Shown one piece after another: positions 19,590 through 28,445 of a DNA stretch of 64,000 bases (positions are counted from its first letter, which is position 1; each line of letters opens with the position of its first letter). Made by a program: the position numbers and the translations under genes. Source of the stretch: Rhodococcus qingshengii (GTDB lineage: Bacteria > Actinomycetota > Actinomycetes > Mycobacteriales > Mycobacteriaceae); the NCBI RefSeq assembly GCF_021025955.1, contig NZ_JAJNCL010000001.1:62001-126000 (forward strand). Direction: 5' to 3'. The notes beneath the pieces are model-generated. The model was not told where the DNA came from and ran no database searches. It saw only the letters and a list, made by a program, of their open reading frames with translations.

Positions 19590-21184
19590 GTGTCATTCGG
19601 TCAACACTGGACACCAACTCCGAGGTGTACCAGACCGCAACATCGACCATGAACACCAAGCTCGCCGAGATCGAGGTCGAGCACGCCAAGGCGTTGGCGG
19701 GCGGTGGCGAGAAGTACACCGAGCGTCACCACAAGCGGGGAAAGCTCCTGGCACGCGAGCGGATCGAGCTTCTGCTCGATCAGGATTCACCGTTTCTCGA
19801 ACTGTGCCCCCTCGCTGCGTGGGGGAGTGACTTCCCGGTCGGCGCCAGCACCGTGGTCGGTATCGGCGTCGTCGAAGGTGTCGAATGCCTGATCGTCGCC
19901 AACGATCCCACGGTGCGCGGTGGCACCAGCAATCCGTGGACGCTGCGTAAGGGATTCCGCGCGAACGACATCGCGATGCAGAACCGCCTTCCCGTCATCT
20001 CACTGGTCGAGTCCGGCGGTGCAGACCTGCCGACGCAGAAGGAGGTGTTCATTCCCGGTGGCCGCATGTTCCGCGATCTCACTCAGCTCTCCGCCGCCGG
20101 AATCCCCACCATCGCACTGGTCTTCGGTAATTCCACTGCCGGAGGGGCGTACATCCCGGGCATGTCCGACCACGTCGTGATGATCAAGGAACGCTCCAAG
20201 GTGTTCCTCGCAGGCCCGCCGCTGGTCAAGATGGCCACCGGTGAGGAATCCGACGACGAGGCACTCGGCGGCGCCGAAATGCACGCTCGCAAGTCCGGCC
20301 TGGCCGACTACTTCGCCGCCGACGAGCAGGACGCGATCCGCATCGGGCGCTCGATCGTCAAGCGGCTCAACTGGACCAAGAAGGGGCCGGCACCCCGCGC
20401 CGAGATCATCGAACCGCTCGAGGATCCGGAAGAGTTGCTCGGCATCGTTCCGGCCGACCTGAAGATCCCGTTCGATCCGCGTGAGGTCATCGCCCGTATC
20501 GTCGACGGTTCTGACTTCGACGAGTTCAAGCCGCTCTACGGTTCCTCTCTCGTGACCGGCTGGGCGGAGCTGAACGGCTACCCGATCGGCATCCTGGCCA
20601 ACGCACGTGGAGTGCTCTTCAGCGAGGAATCCCAGAAGGCCACGCAGTTCATCCAGCTCGCCAACCGTTCCAACACGCCGTTGCTGTTCCTGCACAACAC
20701 CACCGGCTACATGGTGGGTAAGGAATACGAGGAGGGCGGCATGATCAAGCACGGATCGATGATGATCAATGCGGTTGCCAACTCCAAGGTTCCGCACATC
20801 TCGATCCTGCTCGGAGCGTCGTACGGCGCCGGTCACTACGGCATGTGCGGACGGGCGTTCGATCCGCGATTCCTCTTTGCCTGGCCCAGTTCCAAGTCCG
20901 CCGTCATGGGTGGTGCGCAGCTCGCCGGCGTCATCTCCATCGTGGGACGCGCTGCTGCCGAGGCCCGCGGCCAGGTTTTCGACGAGCAGGCTGATGCCGG
21001 CATGCGCGCGATGATCGAGAACCAGATCGAGGCCGAGTCACTTCCGATGTTCCTGTCCGGGCGTCTCTATGACGACGGCGTCATCGATCCCCGAGACACC
21101 CGCACCGTGGTGGGAATGTGCCTGTCGGCCATTGCCACTGCCCCGATCGAAGGCACCGAAAACTTCGGCGTCTTCCGTATGTGA
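19586..21184 (+). CDS. Acyl-CoA carboxylase, beta (carboxyltransferase) subunit
   Basis: A 532-residue carboxyltransferase of the methylcrotonyl/geranyl-CoA carboxylase type. It has the N-terminal KYTERHHKRGKLLARERIE motif, ESGGADLPTQ, FGNSTAGGAYIPGMSD and the C-terminal LLGASYGAGHYGMCGRAFD. It transfers CO2 from carboxybiotin to a 3-methyl-branched enoyl-CoA in a complex with the alpha subunit encoded next. Sequence inspection alone cannot separate methylcrotonyl- from geranyl-CoA specificity. Starts overlap on both sides, supporting fixed stoichiometry. Confidence 0.92.
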   Translation: MSVIRSTLDTNSEVYQTATSTMNTKLAEIEVEHAKALAGGGEKYTERHHKRGKLLARERIELLLDQDSPFLELCPLAAWGSDFPVGASTVVGIGVVEGVECLIVANDPTVRGGTSNPWTLRKGFRANDIAMQNRLPVISLVESGGADLPTQKEVFIPGGRMFRDLTQLSAAGIPTIALVFGNSTAGGAYIPGMSDHVVMIKERSKVFLAGPPLVKMATGEESDDEALGGAEMHARKSGLADYFAADEQDAIRIGRSIVKRLNWTKKGPAPRAEIIEPLEDPEELLGIVPADLKIPFDPREVIARIVDGSDFDEFKPLYGSSLVTGWAELNGYPIGILANARGVLFSEESQKATQFIQLANRSNTPLLFLHNTTGYMVGKEYEEGGMIKHGSMMINAVANSKVPHISILLGASYGAGHYGMCGRAFDPRFLFAWPSSKSAVMGGAQLAGVISIVGRAAAEARGQVFDEQADAGMRAMIENQIEAESLPMFLSGRLYDDGVIDPRDTRTVVGMCLSAIATAPIEGTENFGVFRM

Positions 21185-21192
21185 GGCACGCC

Positions 21193-23178
21193 GTGACAAT
21201 CACTTCTGTACTGGTCGCCAATCGTGGCGAAATCGCCCGCCGTGTATTTGCAACCTGCCGCAAGAACGGAATCGGCACGGTCGCGGTATTTTCCGACGCA
21301 GATGCCGACAGCCCGCACGTCGCCGAAGCCGACGCCTCGGTCCGGCTGCCGGGTAACACGCCTGCCGAGACCTACCTGCGGGGCGAGTTGATCATCGCCG
21401 CTGCGAAGGCTTCGGGCGCCGACGCCATTCATCCCGGATACGGATTCCTCTCCGAGAACGCGGAGTTCGCGCGCAGCGTCATCGATGCCGGGCTGACGTG
21501 GATCGGCCCGCCTGTCGAATCCATCGAGCTCATGGGGTCGAAGGTCGAGTCCAAGAAGATCATGGACGCCGCCGGAGTGCCGGTGCTCTCCGAACTCGAT
21601 CCCGCCGCGGTGACCGACGCTCATCTGCCAGTGCTGATCAAGGCGTCGGCGGGCGGTGGCGGACGCGGAATGCGTGTCGTTCGTGAATTGTCGGCGCTGG
21701 ACGGCGAACTGGAAGCGGCGCGGCGTGAGGCGCAGTCCGCCTTCGGTGACCCGACGGTCTTCTGTGAGCGCTACCTCGAGACCGGTCGTCACATCGAGGT
21801 CCAGGTGATGGCCGACCGGCACGGCGGCGTGTGGGCGGTGGGGGAGCGCGAGTGCTCGATCCAGCGTCGGCATCAGAAGGTGGTCGAAGAGGCACCGTCG
21901 CCGCTCGTGCAGCGCATCCCCGCCATGCGCGACAAGCTGTTCGACGCCTCGCGGCTCGCCGCCAATGCCATCGGCTACGAAGGCGCGGGAACCGTCGAGT
22001 TCCTCGCCGATGAAAAGGGCGACTTCTTCTTCCTGGAAATGAACACCCGTTTGCAGGTGGAGCACCCGGTCACCGAGTGCACCACCGGGCTCGATCTGGT
22101 GGAACTGCAATTGCAGGTGGCTTCGGGTGACACGCTGCCGGACGAGCAGCCGGAGATCCGCGGACATTCGATCGAGGTGCGCCTGTACGCCGAGGATCCC
22201 GCCAAGAACTGGCAGCCACAGAGCGGAACCGTTCACCACATCGAGTTGCCCGGTGACGTGGCAGAATTCAGTGTTCTGCGCGAGCCGGGCGTTCGGCTCG
22301 ATTCCGGCGTCGTTGACGGCAGTGTTGTGGGCGTCCACTACGATCCGATGCTGGCCAAGGTCATCTCGTATGCGCCGACCAGAACGGCAGCTGCGCGGCT
22401 ACTCGGATCGACGCTGGCGCGCACCAGGATTCACGGCCTGCGTACCAACCGGGACCTGCTCGTCAACGTCCTGGGCCACCCGGCCTTCATTGCGGGAGAC
22501 ACCGACACGGCGTTCTTCGAGACCCACGGCCTCGAGAAACTGTCAACGCCTCTGGCCGACGTCGATGCCGAAAGGCTCTCGGCGCTGGCGGCTGCACTTG
22601 CCGATGCCGCGCACAACCGGGCGTCGGCTCGTGTCATCGGCCGCTTGCCCAGCGGGTGGCGCAACCTCCCGTCGCAGCCGCAGAGCAAGAGCTATTCCAC
22701 TGCGTTTGGCGACTACGACGTCCGATACTCCCTGAGCCGAAGCGGGGTGCTGAGCGCAGAAGGCTTCGACGACGTGAGCCTGGTATCGGCAACTGCTGCC
22801 CGAGTCGTACTCGAGCAGGGCGGAGTTCGGCGTTCGTTCGACGTGGCTGCCTACGGGAGTGAGATTTTTGTCGACTCCTCGCTCGGACCCGTCGCGTTGA
22901 CGGCAGCACCGCGCTTCGTGGATCCGTCAGCAGAAGTCGCCGCCGGTTCGTTGCTCGCTCCGATGCCGGGATCGGTCATCCGCCTCGGTGCCGCACTCGG
23001 TGACACCGTCACCGCCGGCCAGCCGATTCTGTGGCTCGAGGCCATGAAGATGGAACACACCGTCACCGCGCCGACTGCCGGTGTCCTGGTGGAACTTCCG
23101 GTCGCCGTCGGCCAGCAGGTCGAGGTCGGATCGGTACTCGCACGTGTGGAAGAACCCGCTACAGAAGAGGAAGCATGA
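21193..23178 (+). CDS. Acyl-CoA carboxylase, alpha (biotin carboxylase/BCCP) subunit
   Basis: A 661-residue protein with an N-terminal biotin carboxylase (ITSVLVANRGEIARRVF, glycine-rich ATP loop KASAGGGGRGMRVV, and MNTRLQVEHPVTE). A C-terminal biotinyl domain has EAMKMEH, with the biotinylated Lys at residue 619. The GTG at 21193 follows GAGG by 6 nt and gives the usual start; an in-frame GTG at 21181 overlaps the beta stop. It carboxylates biotin for the beta subunit. The length matches methylcrotonyl- and geranyl-CoA carboxylase alpha chains. Confidence 0.92.
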   Translation: MTITSVLVANRGEIARRVFATCRKNGIGTVAVFSDADADSPHVAEADASVRLPGNTPAETYLRGELIIAAAKASGADAIHPGYGFLSENAEFARSVIDAGLTWIGPPVESIELMGSKVESKKIMDAAGVPVLSELDPAAVTDAHLPVLIKASAGGGGRGMRVVRELSALDGELEAARREAQSAFGDPTVFCERYLETGRHIEVQVMADRHGGVWAVGERECSIQRRHQKVVEEAPSPLVQRIPAMRDKLFDASRLAANAIGYEGAGTVEFLADEKGDFFFLEMNTRLQVEHPVTECTTGLDLVELQLQVASGDTLPDEQPEIRGHSIEVRLYAEDPAKNWQPQSGTVHHIELPGDVAEFSVLREPGVRLDSGVVDGSVVGVHYDPMLAKVISYAPTRTAAARLLGSTLARTRIHGLRTNRDLLVNVLGHPAFIAGDTDTAFFETHGLEKLSTPLADVDAERLSALAAALADAAHNRASARVIGRLPSGWRNLPSQPQSKSYSTAFGDYDVRYSLSRSGVLSAEGFDDVSLVSATAARVVLEQGGVRRSFDVAAYGSEIFVDSSLGPVALTAAPRFVDPSAEVAAGSLLAPMPGSVIRLGAALGDTVTAGQPILWLEAMKMEHTVTAPTAGVLVELPVAVGQQVEVGSVLARVEEPATEEEA

Positions 23179-24338
23179 TGAGTTTCATCGAAACCGAAGA
23201 GCAGAAGGAACTGCGGGCATCCGTTTCCAAACTGGGTGAGCGCTTCAACTACGTCGACTACGTGCTGCCCAAGGCACGCAAGGGTGAGCCGCTCACCGAA
23301 TTGTGGAACGAGGCGGGCAAACTCGGATTCCTGGGCGTCAACCTGCCGGAGGAATACGGCGGCGGCGGTGCGGGTATCTACGAACTCGCGCTGGTGCAGG
23401 AGGAATTGGCGGCACAGGGTGCCGGTCTGCTCCTGGTTGTCGTCTCGCCGGCTATCTGCGGCACCATCATCGGCAAGTACGGCACGGCGGAGCAGAAGCA
23501 ACAATGGCTACCCAGCCTCGCCGACGGCTCCAAGATCATGGCGTTCGGAATCACCGAGGCGGACGCTGGTTCCAACTCGCATCAGATCACGACGACTGCT
23601 CGGCGTGACGGAGAAGACTGGATCCTGAGCGGGAACAAGATTTACATCTCGGGTGTCGATCAGGCTGATGCGGTTCTCATCGTTGCGCGCACCGAGGACT
23701 CCAAGACCGGCAAGCTCAAGCCCGCTCTGTTCATCGTCCCCACGGATTCTCCCGGATTCGTGAAGACGCAGATGGAGATGGACATCATCGAACCGGACCA
23801 CCAGTTTATCTTGTTCCTCGACGACGTGCGCCTGCCGGCCGACGCTCTGGTCGGTGAAGCTGATGCCGCCCTGATGCAGTTGTTCGCCGGCCTCAATCCG
23901 GAGCGCATTCTGGGTGCGTCGATGGCGATCGGTATGGGCCGTTACGCCCTCAACGCTGCGGTGAAGTTCGCCAACGAGCGAACGGTGTGGAAGACGCCGA
24001 TCGGTGCGCACCAGGGTATTTCGCATCCTCTCGCGCAGGTGAAGATCGAACTCGAACTCGCCAAGCTGATGATGCAGAAGGCCGCGGTGCTCTACGACAG
24101 CGGTGACGATTTCGGTGCTGCCGAAGCCGCGAACATGGCGAAGTACGCGGCCGCCGAGGCCAGCATCAAGGCACTCGATCAAGCGATTCAGACGCACGGC
24201 GGCGCAGGTCTGACGAAGGAATACGGACTGGCTGCCATGCTCGGCGCGGCACGTATCGCCCGCGTTGCCCCGGTCAGTCGCGAGATGATCCTCAACTTCG
24301 TCTCGCAGCATTCCCTCGGTCTGCCGCGGTCTTACTAG
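23175..24338 (+). CDS. Acyl-CoA dehydrogenase (second of the operon)
   Basis: A 387-residue FAD-dependent dehydrogenase with GITEADAGSNSHQITT and ATMANERTVWKTPIGAHQGI-like substrate segments (the latter read as FANERTVWKTPIG). As in the first dehydrogenase, there is no Glu at the usual C-terminal catalytic site (ARVAPVSREMI). A Glu is found at residue 243 in LNPERILGASMAIG, the isovaleryl-CoA dehydrogenase-type position. ATG at 23175 or 23178, the latter with GAGGA 6 nt upstream; both overlap the carboxylase stop. Probably acts on a different chain length from its partner. Confidence 0.9.
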   Translation: MMSFIETEEQKELRASVSKLGERFNYVDYVLPKARKGEPLTELWNEAGKLGFLGVNLPEEYGGGGAGIYELALVQEELAAQGAGLLLVVVSPAICGTIIGKYGTAEQKQQWLPSLADGSKIMAFGITEADAGSNSHQITTTARRDGEDWILSGNKIYISGVDQADAVLIVARTEDSKTGKLKPALFIVPTDSPGFVKTQMEMDIIEPDHQFILFLDDVRLPADALVGEADAALMQLFAGLNPERILGASMAIGMGRYALNAAVKFANERTVWKTPIGAHQGISHPLAQVKIELELAKLMMQKAAVLYDSGDDFGAAEAANMAKYAAAEASIKALDQAIQTHGGAGLTKEYGLAAMLGAARIARVAPVSREMILNFVSQHSLGLPRSY

Positions 24339-24363
24339 ACGGTCTCACGAGAAAGGGCGAAGC

Positions 24364-25149
24364 ATGACGGACGAGGACAAGCCATACGTACGGTACGAAG
24401 TAGCGGGCGGTGCGGCCACGATCACTCTCGACTCACCACACAACCGCAATGCGATCTCGGCGCGGTTGGTCACGGAGTTGCAGGCTGGGCTGACGTCAGC
24501 GGCCGCCGATCCGGAAGTTCGAGCGGTGGTGCTCACCCACGGCGGTGGAACATTCTGTGCGGGAGCCGATCTCAGTGAGGCCTCCGGTTCGTCCGCATCA
24601 CCGGAGGAGGCCGTCAAAGAGCGAGGGAGGGGAATGTTGACGCTCTTGCGCAGCATTCTCGAGCTTCCCAAGCCGGTGATCGGGCGGATCGACGGACACG
24701 TCCGGGCCGGAGGCATGGGTCTTGTCGGGGCGTGCGACATCGTCGTGGCCGGACCGGCGAGTACTTTCGCCGTGACGGAATCACGGTTGGGTTTGGCAGC
24801 GTCCATCATTTCGCTCACGGTCCTACCGAGGCTCGACCAACGATCTGCGAGCCGTTACCTGCTCACCGGAGAGAAGTTCGGCCAGCACGAGGCCGAATCC
24901 ATCGGACTCGTCACCGCCGCGTCGCAGGACACGGGGGAGTCGATCACCGAACTACTCGGCACCTTGCGCCAATGTTCACCGCAGGGGCTGGCCGAATCGA
25001 AGTGGATCACGACGCGTTCGGTCCTGGCCGGATTCGACCGGGACGGCGAGGAGATGATCGCGCAGTCGGCTCGGCTGTTTTCGTCCGAGGAGGCTCGTGA
25101 GGGCATGATGTCTTTCTTGCAGAAGCGTCCAGCGGCCTGGGCGCAGTAG
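24364..25149 (+). CDS. Enoyl-CoA hydratase family protein (AtuE/LiuC-like position)
   Basis: A 261-residue crotonase. The oxyanion segment GGGTFCAGADLSE and GHVRAGGMGLVGACDI are present. The usual catalytic Glu region reads FAVTESRLGLAASIIS. In the operon it takes the place of LiuC (methylglutaconyl-CoA hydratase) or AtuE (isohexenylglutaconyl-CoA hydratase), which hydrate the carboxylase product. GGGCGAAGC precedes the ATG. It is followed by a direct repeat and a TetR gene. Confidence 0.88.
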   Translation: MTDEDKPYVRYEVAGGAATITLDSPHNRNAISARLVTELQAGLTSAAADPEVRAVVLTHGGGTFCAGADLSEASGSSASPEEAVKERGRGMLTLLRSILELPKPVIGRIDGHVRAGGMGLVGACDIVVAGPASTFAVTESRLGLAASIISLTVLPRLDQRSASRYLLTGEKFGQHEAESIGLVTAASQDTGESITELLGTLRQCSPQGLAESKWITTRSVLAGFDRDGEEMIAQSARLFSSEEAREGMMSFLQKRPAAWAQ

Positions 25150-25156
25150 AAACTGC

Positions 25157-25186
25157 GCACTGGAACACAGAAGCACTGGAACACAG
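25157..25186 (+). repeat. Short tandem repeat before the TetR gene
   Basis: GCACTGGAACACAG occurs at 25157-25170 and 25173-25186 (16-bp period), between the hydratase stop and the TetR start. It is either a recent slippage duplication or a paired binding site. Confidence 0.7.
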
Positions 25187-25208
25187 GAGTAGAAGGGATG
25201 GCGGCGCG

Positions 25209-25820
25209 ATGACTCGAGAACCCAAGCAGGACCGAAGTCGAGTTACGCGCTCCCACCTGCTCGAAGTGACGGTGGAATGTCTCGCCGAACTCGGATGGAG
25301 CGCAACGACGATGAGCGTCGTCGCGCAGCGTGCCGGGGTGTCCAGAGGTGCGATGCAGCACCACTTCCCGACTCGCGAGGACCTCATCACCGCGGCGCTC
25401 GAGGTGATGTTCGACGCCCGGATGGATCAGGCACGAAAGGAATCGACCGATCTTCCGGTGGGAGCCGGACGAACCGAGGCGATCATTTCGCGGCTGGTCG
25501 AGTACTACACCGGGACCCTCTTCAAGGCAGCACTGCAGGTGTGGACGGCCGCCGCCTCCGACCCCGACCTGCGTGCCCGCGTGCTGCCCCTCGAGGAACG
25601 GTTCGGGCGCATCGCGCACCGGATGGCCGTCGAGAGTCTGGGTGTCGACGACTCCGATCCGGTGACGCACCGCCTGGTCCAGGCGACACTGGACCTCGCC
25701 CGAGGGCTGGGGCTGGCAGACGTACTCACCGACGACTCGCGCCGGCGCACCGAGGTGGTCAAACAGTGGGCGGCGCAATTGGATTCCACGCTGGTTCGGG
25801 TACCGGTCGCAACCCCCTGA
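25209..25820 (+). CDS. TetR/AcrR family transcriptional regulator
   Basis: A 203-residue regulator with an N-terminal helix-turn-helix (MSVVAQRAGVSRGAMQHHF) preceded by RSRVTRSHLLEVTVECLAEL. The effector domain has no recognised signature. It ends the AtuA/carboxylase operon and is on the same strand, so it is the likely pathway regulator, presumably responding to a pathway acyl-CoA or terpenoid. ATG 25209 is close behind GGGATGGCGGCGCG and the 14-bp repeats. No clear palindrome was found at the operon head. Confidence 0.85.
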   Translation: MTREPKQDRSRVTRSHLLEVTVECLAELGWSATTMSVVAQRAGVSRGAMQHHFPTREDLITAALEVMFDARMDQARKESTDLPVGAGRTEAIISRLVEYYTGTLFKAALQVWTAAASDPDLRARVLPLEERFGRIAHRMAVESLGVDDSDPVTHRLVQATLDLARGLGLADVLTDDSRRRTEVVKQWAAQLDSTLVRVPVATP

Positions 25821-25903
25821 ATCGGTAGCGGCGCGTCCGCCGCCGCTGCGCGAGGCATGTACGTGGCGTGTGTCGGGGGCCACCGAGAAGTACAGTCGGC
25901 TCC

Positions 25904-26452
25904 ATGGCCGCACGCACTCTCACTTCGATCGGGACTTCGGTATTGGTCTCGGCTGCCGTGCTCTCGGCGGTGGTCGGCTGCAGCTCTGACGACGGGTCTG
26001 CCGATCGGCCGGGCGACGGCGCCACTTCGCCGGCGCTCGCACCCACCGATCCCGGTCCGATGTTCGCCGAATGCGGCTCGGTGACCGACGAAGAAGTTGT
26101 CAACGCCTTCAATCTCGGCACTTTTGCGACGACGACGCGCAACGGCGTCGGTTGCCAATGGGAGGTCGCCGGTTCGAATGGCCCGAGCGTCAGTTTCTCC
26201 TGGTACCGCGGAAGCCCGATCGGCCGTGAACGGGCAGGGTCCGACCTGCTCGGACGTCCCGCTGACGACATCACGATCGGTGGTCACCAGGGCTTCATCG
26301 CGTCCACAGCGGGTTCGTTGTGCGAGCTGGGTATCGCCTTCGGCGGAGACTTTGTGCACTGGTCGATCACCTACGGCTTGTTGCCTCCGACCACTGATCC
26401 GTGCGCGGTGGCACGGGATCTGATGGAAAAAACAGTTTCGAGGGCACAGTGA
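25904..26452 (+). CDS. DUF3558 family lipoprotein
   Basis: A 182-residue exported lipoprotein. The signal peptide ends in the lipobox AVVGC, with the lipidated Cys at about residue 26, followed by a Ser/Asp/Gly-rich linker. The mature part has the DUF3558 pattern: an early Cys (FAECGSVTDEEV), the GVGCQWE segment and a late Cys. Function is unknown; these lipoproteins are widespread in mycolic-acid actinobacteria. Its stop overlaps the start of the second lipoprotein (GTGA). Confidence 0.87.
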   Translation: MAARTLTSIGTSVLVSAAVLSAVVGCSSDDGSADRPGDGATSPALAPTDPGPMFAECGSVTDEEVVNAFNLGTFATTTRNGVGCQWEVAGSNGPSVSFSWYRGSPIGRERAGSDLLGRPADDITIGGHQGFIASTAGSLCELGIAFGGDFVHWSITYGLLPPTTDPCAVARDLMEKTVSRAQ

Positions 26453-26976
26453 AGGGCGTAAGGATCGGACTCGCCCTGGTGGGGTCGATGGTTCTACTCA
26501 CGGGCTGCGGCTCGGTGGTCACCGGGACTCCCCGCGCGGAGGGCAGTTACCGCGGTAGTGACAGCCAGGAATTCGCGAACGTCCTCCAAGAATGCGAAGC
26601 GGTCACCGACGAGCAGATCGCCGGCGCCGTGGGTGCCGACGCCGTCGGGCGTGGGTTCTTCGGCGCTATCTGCCGTTGGGACGGCATCGGGGCCGCGGGT
26701 CCGATCAAGATCACCTTCAATTGGTTCGAGACGGGCACCCTCGATCACGAGCGCGCTGCATTCGAACATCTGGGATACGTGGTGGCGAAGATCGACATCA
26801 ACGGCAGTGGCGGGTACCAGGTCCGCCAGCCGGCCGATCCGCAGAGTTGCGGGGTGAGCGCGAGCGCACCGGCCGGGGGAGTGTTCGGGTGGTGGGTCAC
26901 CGAGCCGCAAGGCGGAGCGGATCCGTGCGAGGCTGCGGCAAAGCTCGGTGGGTTGACGTTGAACCGGAGCATCTGA
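26449..26976 (+). CDS. DUF3558 family lipoprotein (tandem paralogue)
   Basis: A 175-residue paralogue of the preceding protein with lipobox LLTGC (Cys at about residue 22). Conserved points are LQECEAVTDEQI, FGAICRWDG, a NWFETG strand like the SWYRG of its neighbour, and DPCEAAAKL near the end. GTG start inside the previous stop. The duplication and coupling suggest two subunits of one envelope complex or a tandem duplication that diverged. It is followed by a 420-bp gene-free stretch before rpsL. Confidence 0.87.
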   Translation: MKGVRIGLALVGSMVLLTGCGSVVTGTPRAEGSYRGSDSQEFANVLQECEAVTDEQIAGAVGADAVGRGFFGAICRWDGIGAAGPIKITFNWFETGTLDHERAAFEHLGYVVAKIDINGSGGYQVRQPADPQSCGVSASAPAGGVFGWWVTEPQGGADPCEAAAKLGGLTLNRSI

Positions 26977-27073
26977 GCGCGACCGGTCTGACTGCCTGGT
27001 CCAGCTGTGCGGTCTGCGCATGCGGCCAGAGTGTCTGGTCAGAGCATGAGGTCACTATCACCGAGGCCTCGCT

Positions 27074-27103
27074 TTGACCTTGTGGCGCGCCGACAGGTAT
27101 CGT
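27074..27103 (+). promoter_or_regulatory. Candidate str-operon promoter
   Basis: TTGACC (27074-27079) and TATCGT (27098-27103) are separated by 18 bp, a good vegetative promoter pattern. It is the best such match in the 420-bp gap before rpsL and would give a leader of about 290 nt. Confidence 0.55.
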
Positions 27104-27109
27104 TATGGG

Positions 27110-27398
27110 TCGTGTCCGGCATGCCCGGGCCGATCTGTGTGCCTAGCTAGGTATTGCCGTGCGCGCGTTCGAGCAGAATTTGCTGATGAACGAGCATCCG
27201 GCTGCCTGTGTGGGGGTATGCGACACGCCCGACCTCGGGGGTGGTGCATGGCGCGAAAGTGCTGAGTACAGACTCTGAGGTGGGTGAGGAGCAGCAGCTC
27301 TCTTGCTCCAACTGCTAGATCCCTAATTTCAGAACAGCCACGTTTTCGAACGGCCCGAGTTCGCTCGAGCAGTCTGTTCGTCACAAGAAAGCCGGTAA
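27110..27398 (+). other. Long untranslated leader of rpsL
   Basis: No convincing gene is present. Small open frames here lack third-position GC bias and ribosome sites. The stretch contains possible hairpins such as GGAGCAGCAG with CTCTTGCTCC near 27291-27314. A leader this long before a ribosomal-protein operon may carry translational or transcriptional control; the sequence is not one I recognise as a known RNA family. Confidence 0.4.
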
Positions 27399-27773
27399 AT
27401 GCCAACCATCAACCAGCTGGTCCGCAAGGGTCGCCGCGACAAGACCGCCAAGGTCAAGACGGCAGCCCTCAAGGGCAGCCCGCAGCGTCGTGGCGTGTGC
27501 ACTCGCGTGTACACCACCACCCCCAAGAAGCCGAACTCCGCGCTCCGTAAGGTCGCACGTGTTCGCCTCACGACTTCGGTCGAGGTCACCGCGTACATCC
27601 CCGGCGAAGGTCACAACCTTCAGGAGCACTCCATGGTGCTCGTCCGTGGCGGTCGTGTGAAGGACCTCCCGGGTGTCCGTTACAAGATCATCCGCGGCTC
27701 CCTCGACACCCAGGGTGTCAAGGGTCGCAAGCAGGCACGCAGCCGCTACGGCGCCAAGAAGGAGAAGAGCTAA
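27399..27773 (+). CDS. rpsL: 30S ribosomal protein S12
   Basis: A complete 124-residue S12 in the decoding centre of the 30S subunit. The PKKPNS motif carries Lys43, and Lys88 follows in GGRVKDLPG. Both are the residues whose replacement gives streptomycin resistance, so the sequence predicts the sensitive form. It is the first gene of the str operon; its stop overlaps the rpsG start (TAATG). Confidence 0.98.
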   Translation: MPTINQLVRKGRRDKTAKVKTAALKGSPQRRGVCTRVYTTTPKKPNSALRKVARVRLTTSVEVTAYIPGEGHNLQEHSMVLVRGGRVKDLPGVRYKIIRGSLDTQGVKGRKQARSRYGAKKEKS

Positions 27774-28243
27774 TGCCACGTAAGGGCCCCGCTCCGAAGC
27801 GCCCGCTCATCAACGACCCGGTTTACGGCTCCCCGTTGGTGACGCAGCTCGTCAACAAGATCCTGCTGGACGGCAAGAAGTCCACCGCAGAGCGAATCGT
27901 GTACCAGGCTCTCGAGCAGGCACGCGAGAAGACCGGCACCGATCCGGTCGTCACCCTCAAGCGCGCCCTGGACAACGTCAAGCCTGCACTCGAGGTTCGT
28001 AGCCGCCGCGTCGGTGGCGCTACCTACCAGGTGCCGGTCGAGGTTCGTCCCGGTCGTTCCACCACGCTGGCACTGCGCTGGCTGGTCACCTTCTCGCGTG
28101 CACGTCGTGAGAAGACCATGGTCGAGCGTCTCGCCAACGAGCTCCTCGATGCCAGCAATGGCCTCGGTGCAGCTGTGAAGCGTCGCGAAGACACTCACAA
28201 GATGGCCGAAGCCAACAAGGCATTCGCCCACTACCGCTGGTGA
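27773..28243 (+). CDS. rpsG: 30S ribosomal protein S7
   Basis: A complete 156-residue S7, the primary 16S rRNA-binding protein that organises the 30S head. It begins [20 protein letters not shown] and contains [14 protein letters not shown]. Length is standard. Start and rpsL stop share one base, so the two are coupled. A strong hairpin follows before fusA, suggesting reduced or regulated read-through into the elongation-factor genes. Confidence 0.98.
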   Translation: MPRKGPAPKRPLINDPVYGSPLVTQLVNKILLDGKKSTAERIVYQALEQAREKTGTDPVVTLKRALDNVKPALEVRSRRVGGATYQVPVEVRPGRSTTLALRWLVTFSRARREKTMVERLANELLDASNGLGAAVKRREDTHKMAEANKAFAHYRW

Positions 28244-28247
28244 TGTA

Positions 28248-28288
28248 AAGCGTCGGAGCAACTGCCATCGGGTGGGGCTCCGACGCTT
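28248..28288 (+). terminator. Hairpin between rpsG and fusA
   Basis: A perfect 12-bp stem (AAGCGTCGGAGC, 28248-28259, with 28277-28288) and a 17-nt loop start 5 bp after the rpsG stop. There is no T-run, so it may act as a partial terminator or as an RNA-stability element between the ribosomal and elongation-factor genes. Confidence 0.65.
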
Positions 28289-28445
28289 GTCGCCGTTGGC
28301 GAACCTGATCATCTCGCCGGTTTCCGGACGCAGGTGGCCAGGTGCGCCTCGGCAGAGACATAATTGAAAGACCATGGCCTTGACGGTGGAACACACCGGA
28401 TACGGCCGACACCCGAAAACCAAGCAACGAGCGGGGAAGAAACCT

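Noticed and set aside
28374-28445. Extended fusA start (24 extra residues)
   Set aside because: The family begins at [11 protein letters not shown], with a better-placed ribosome site at 28446.
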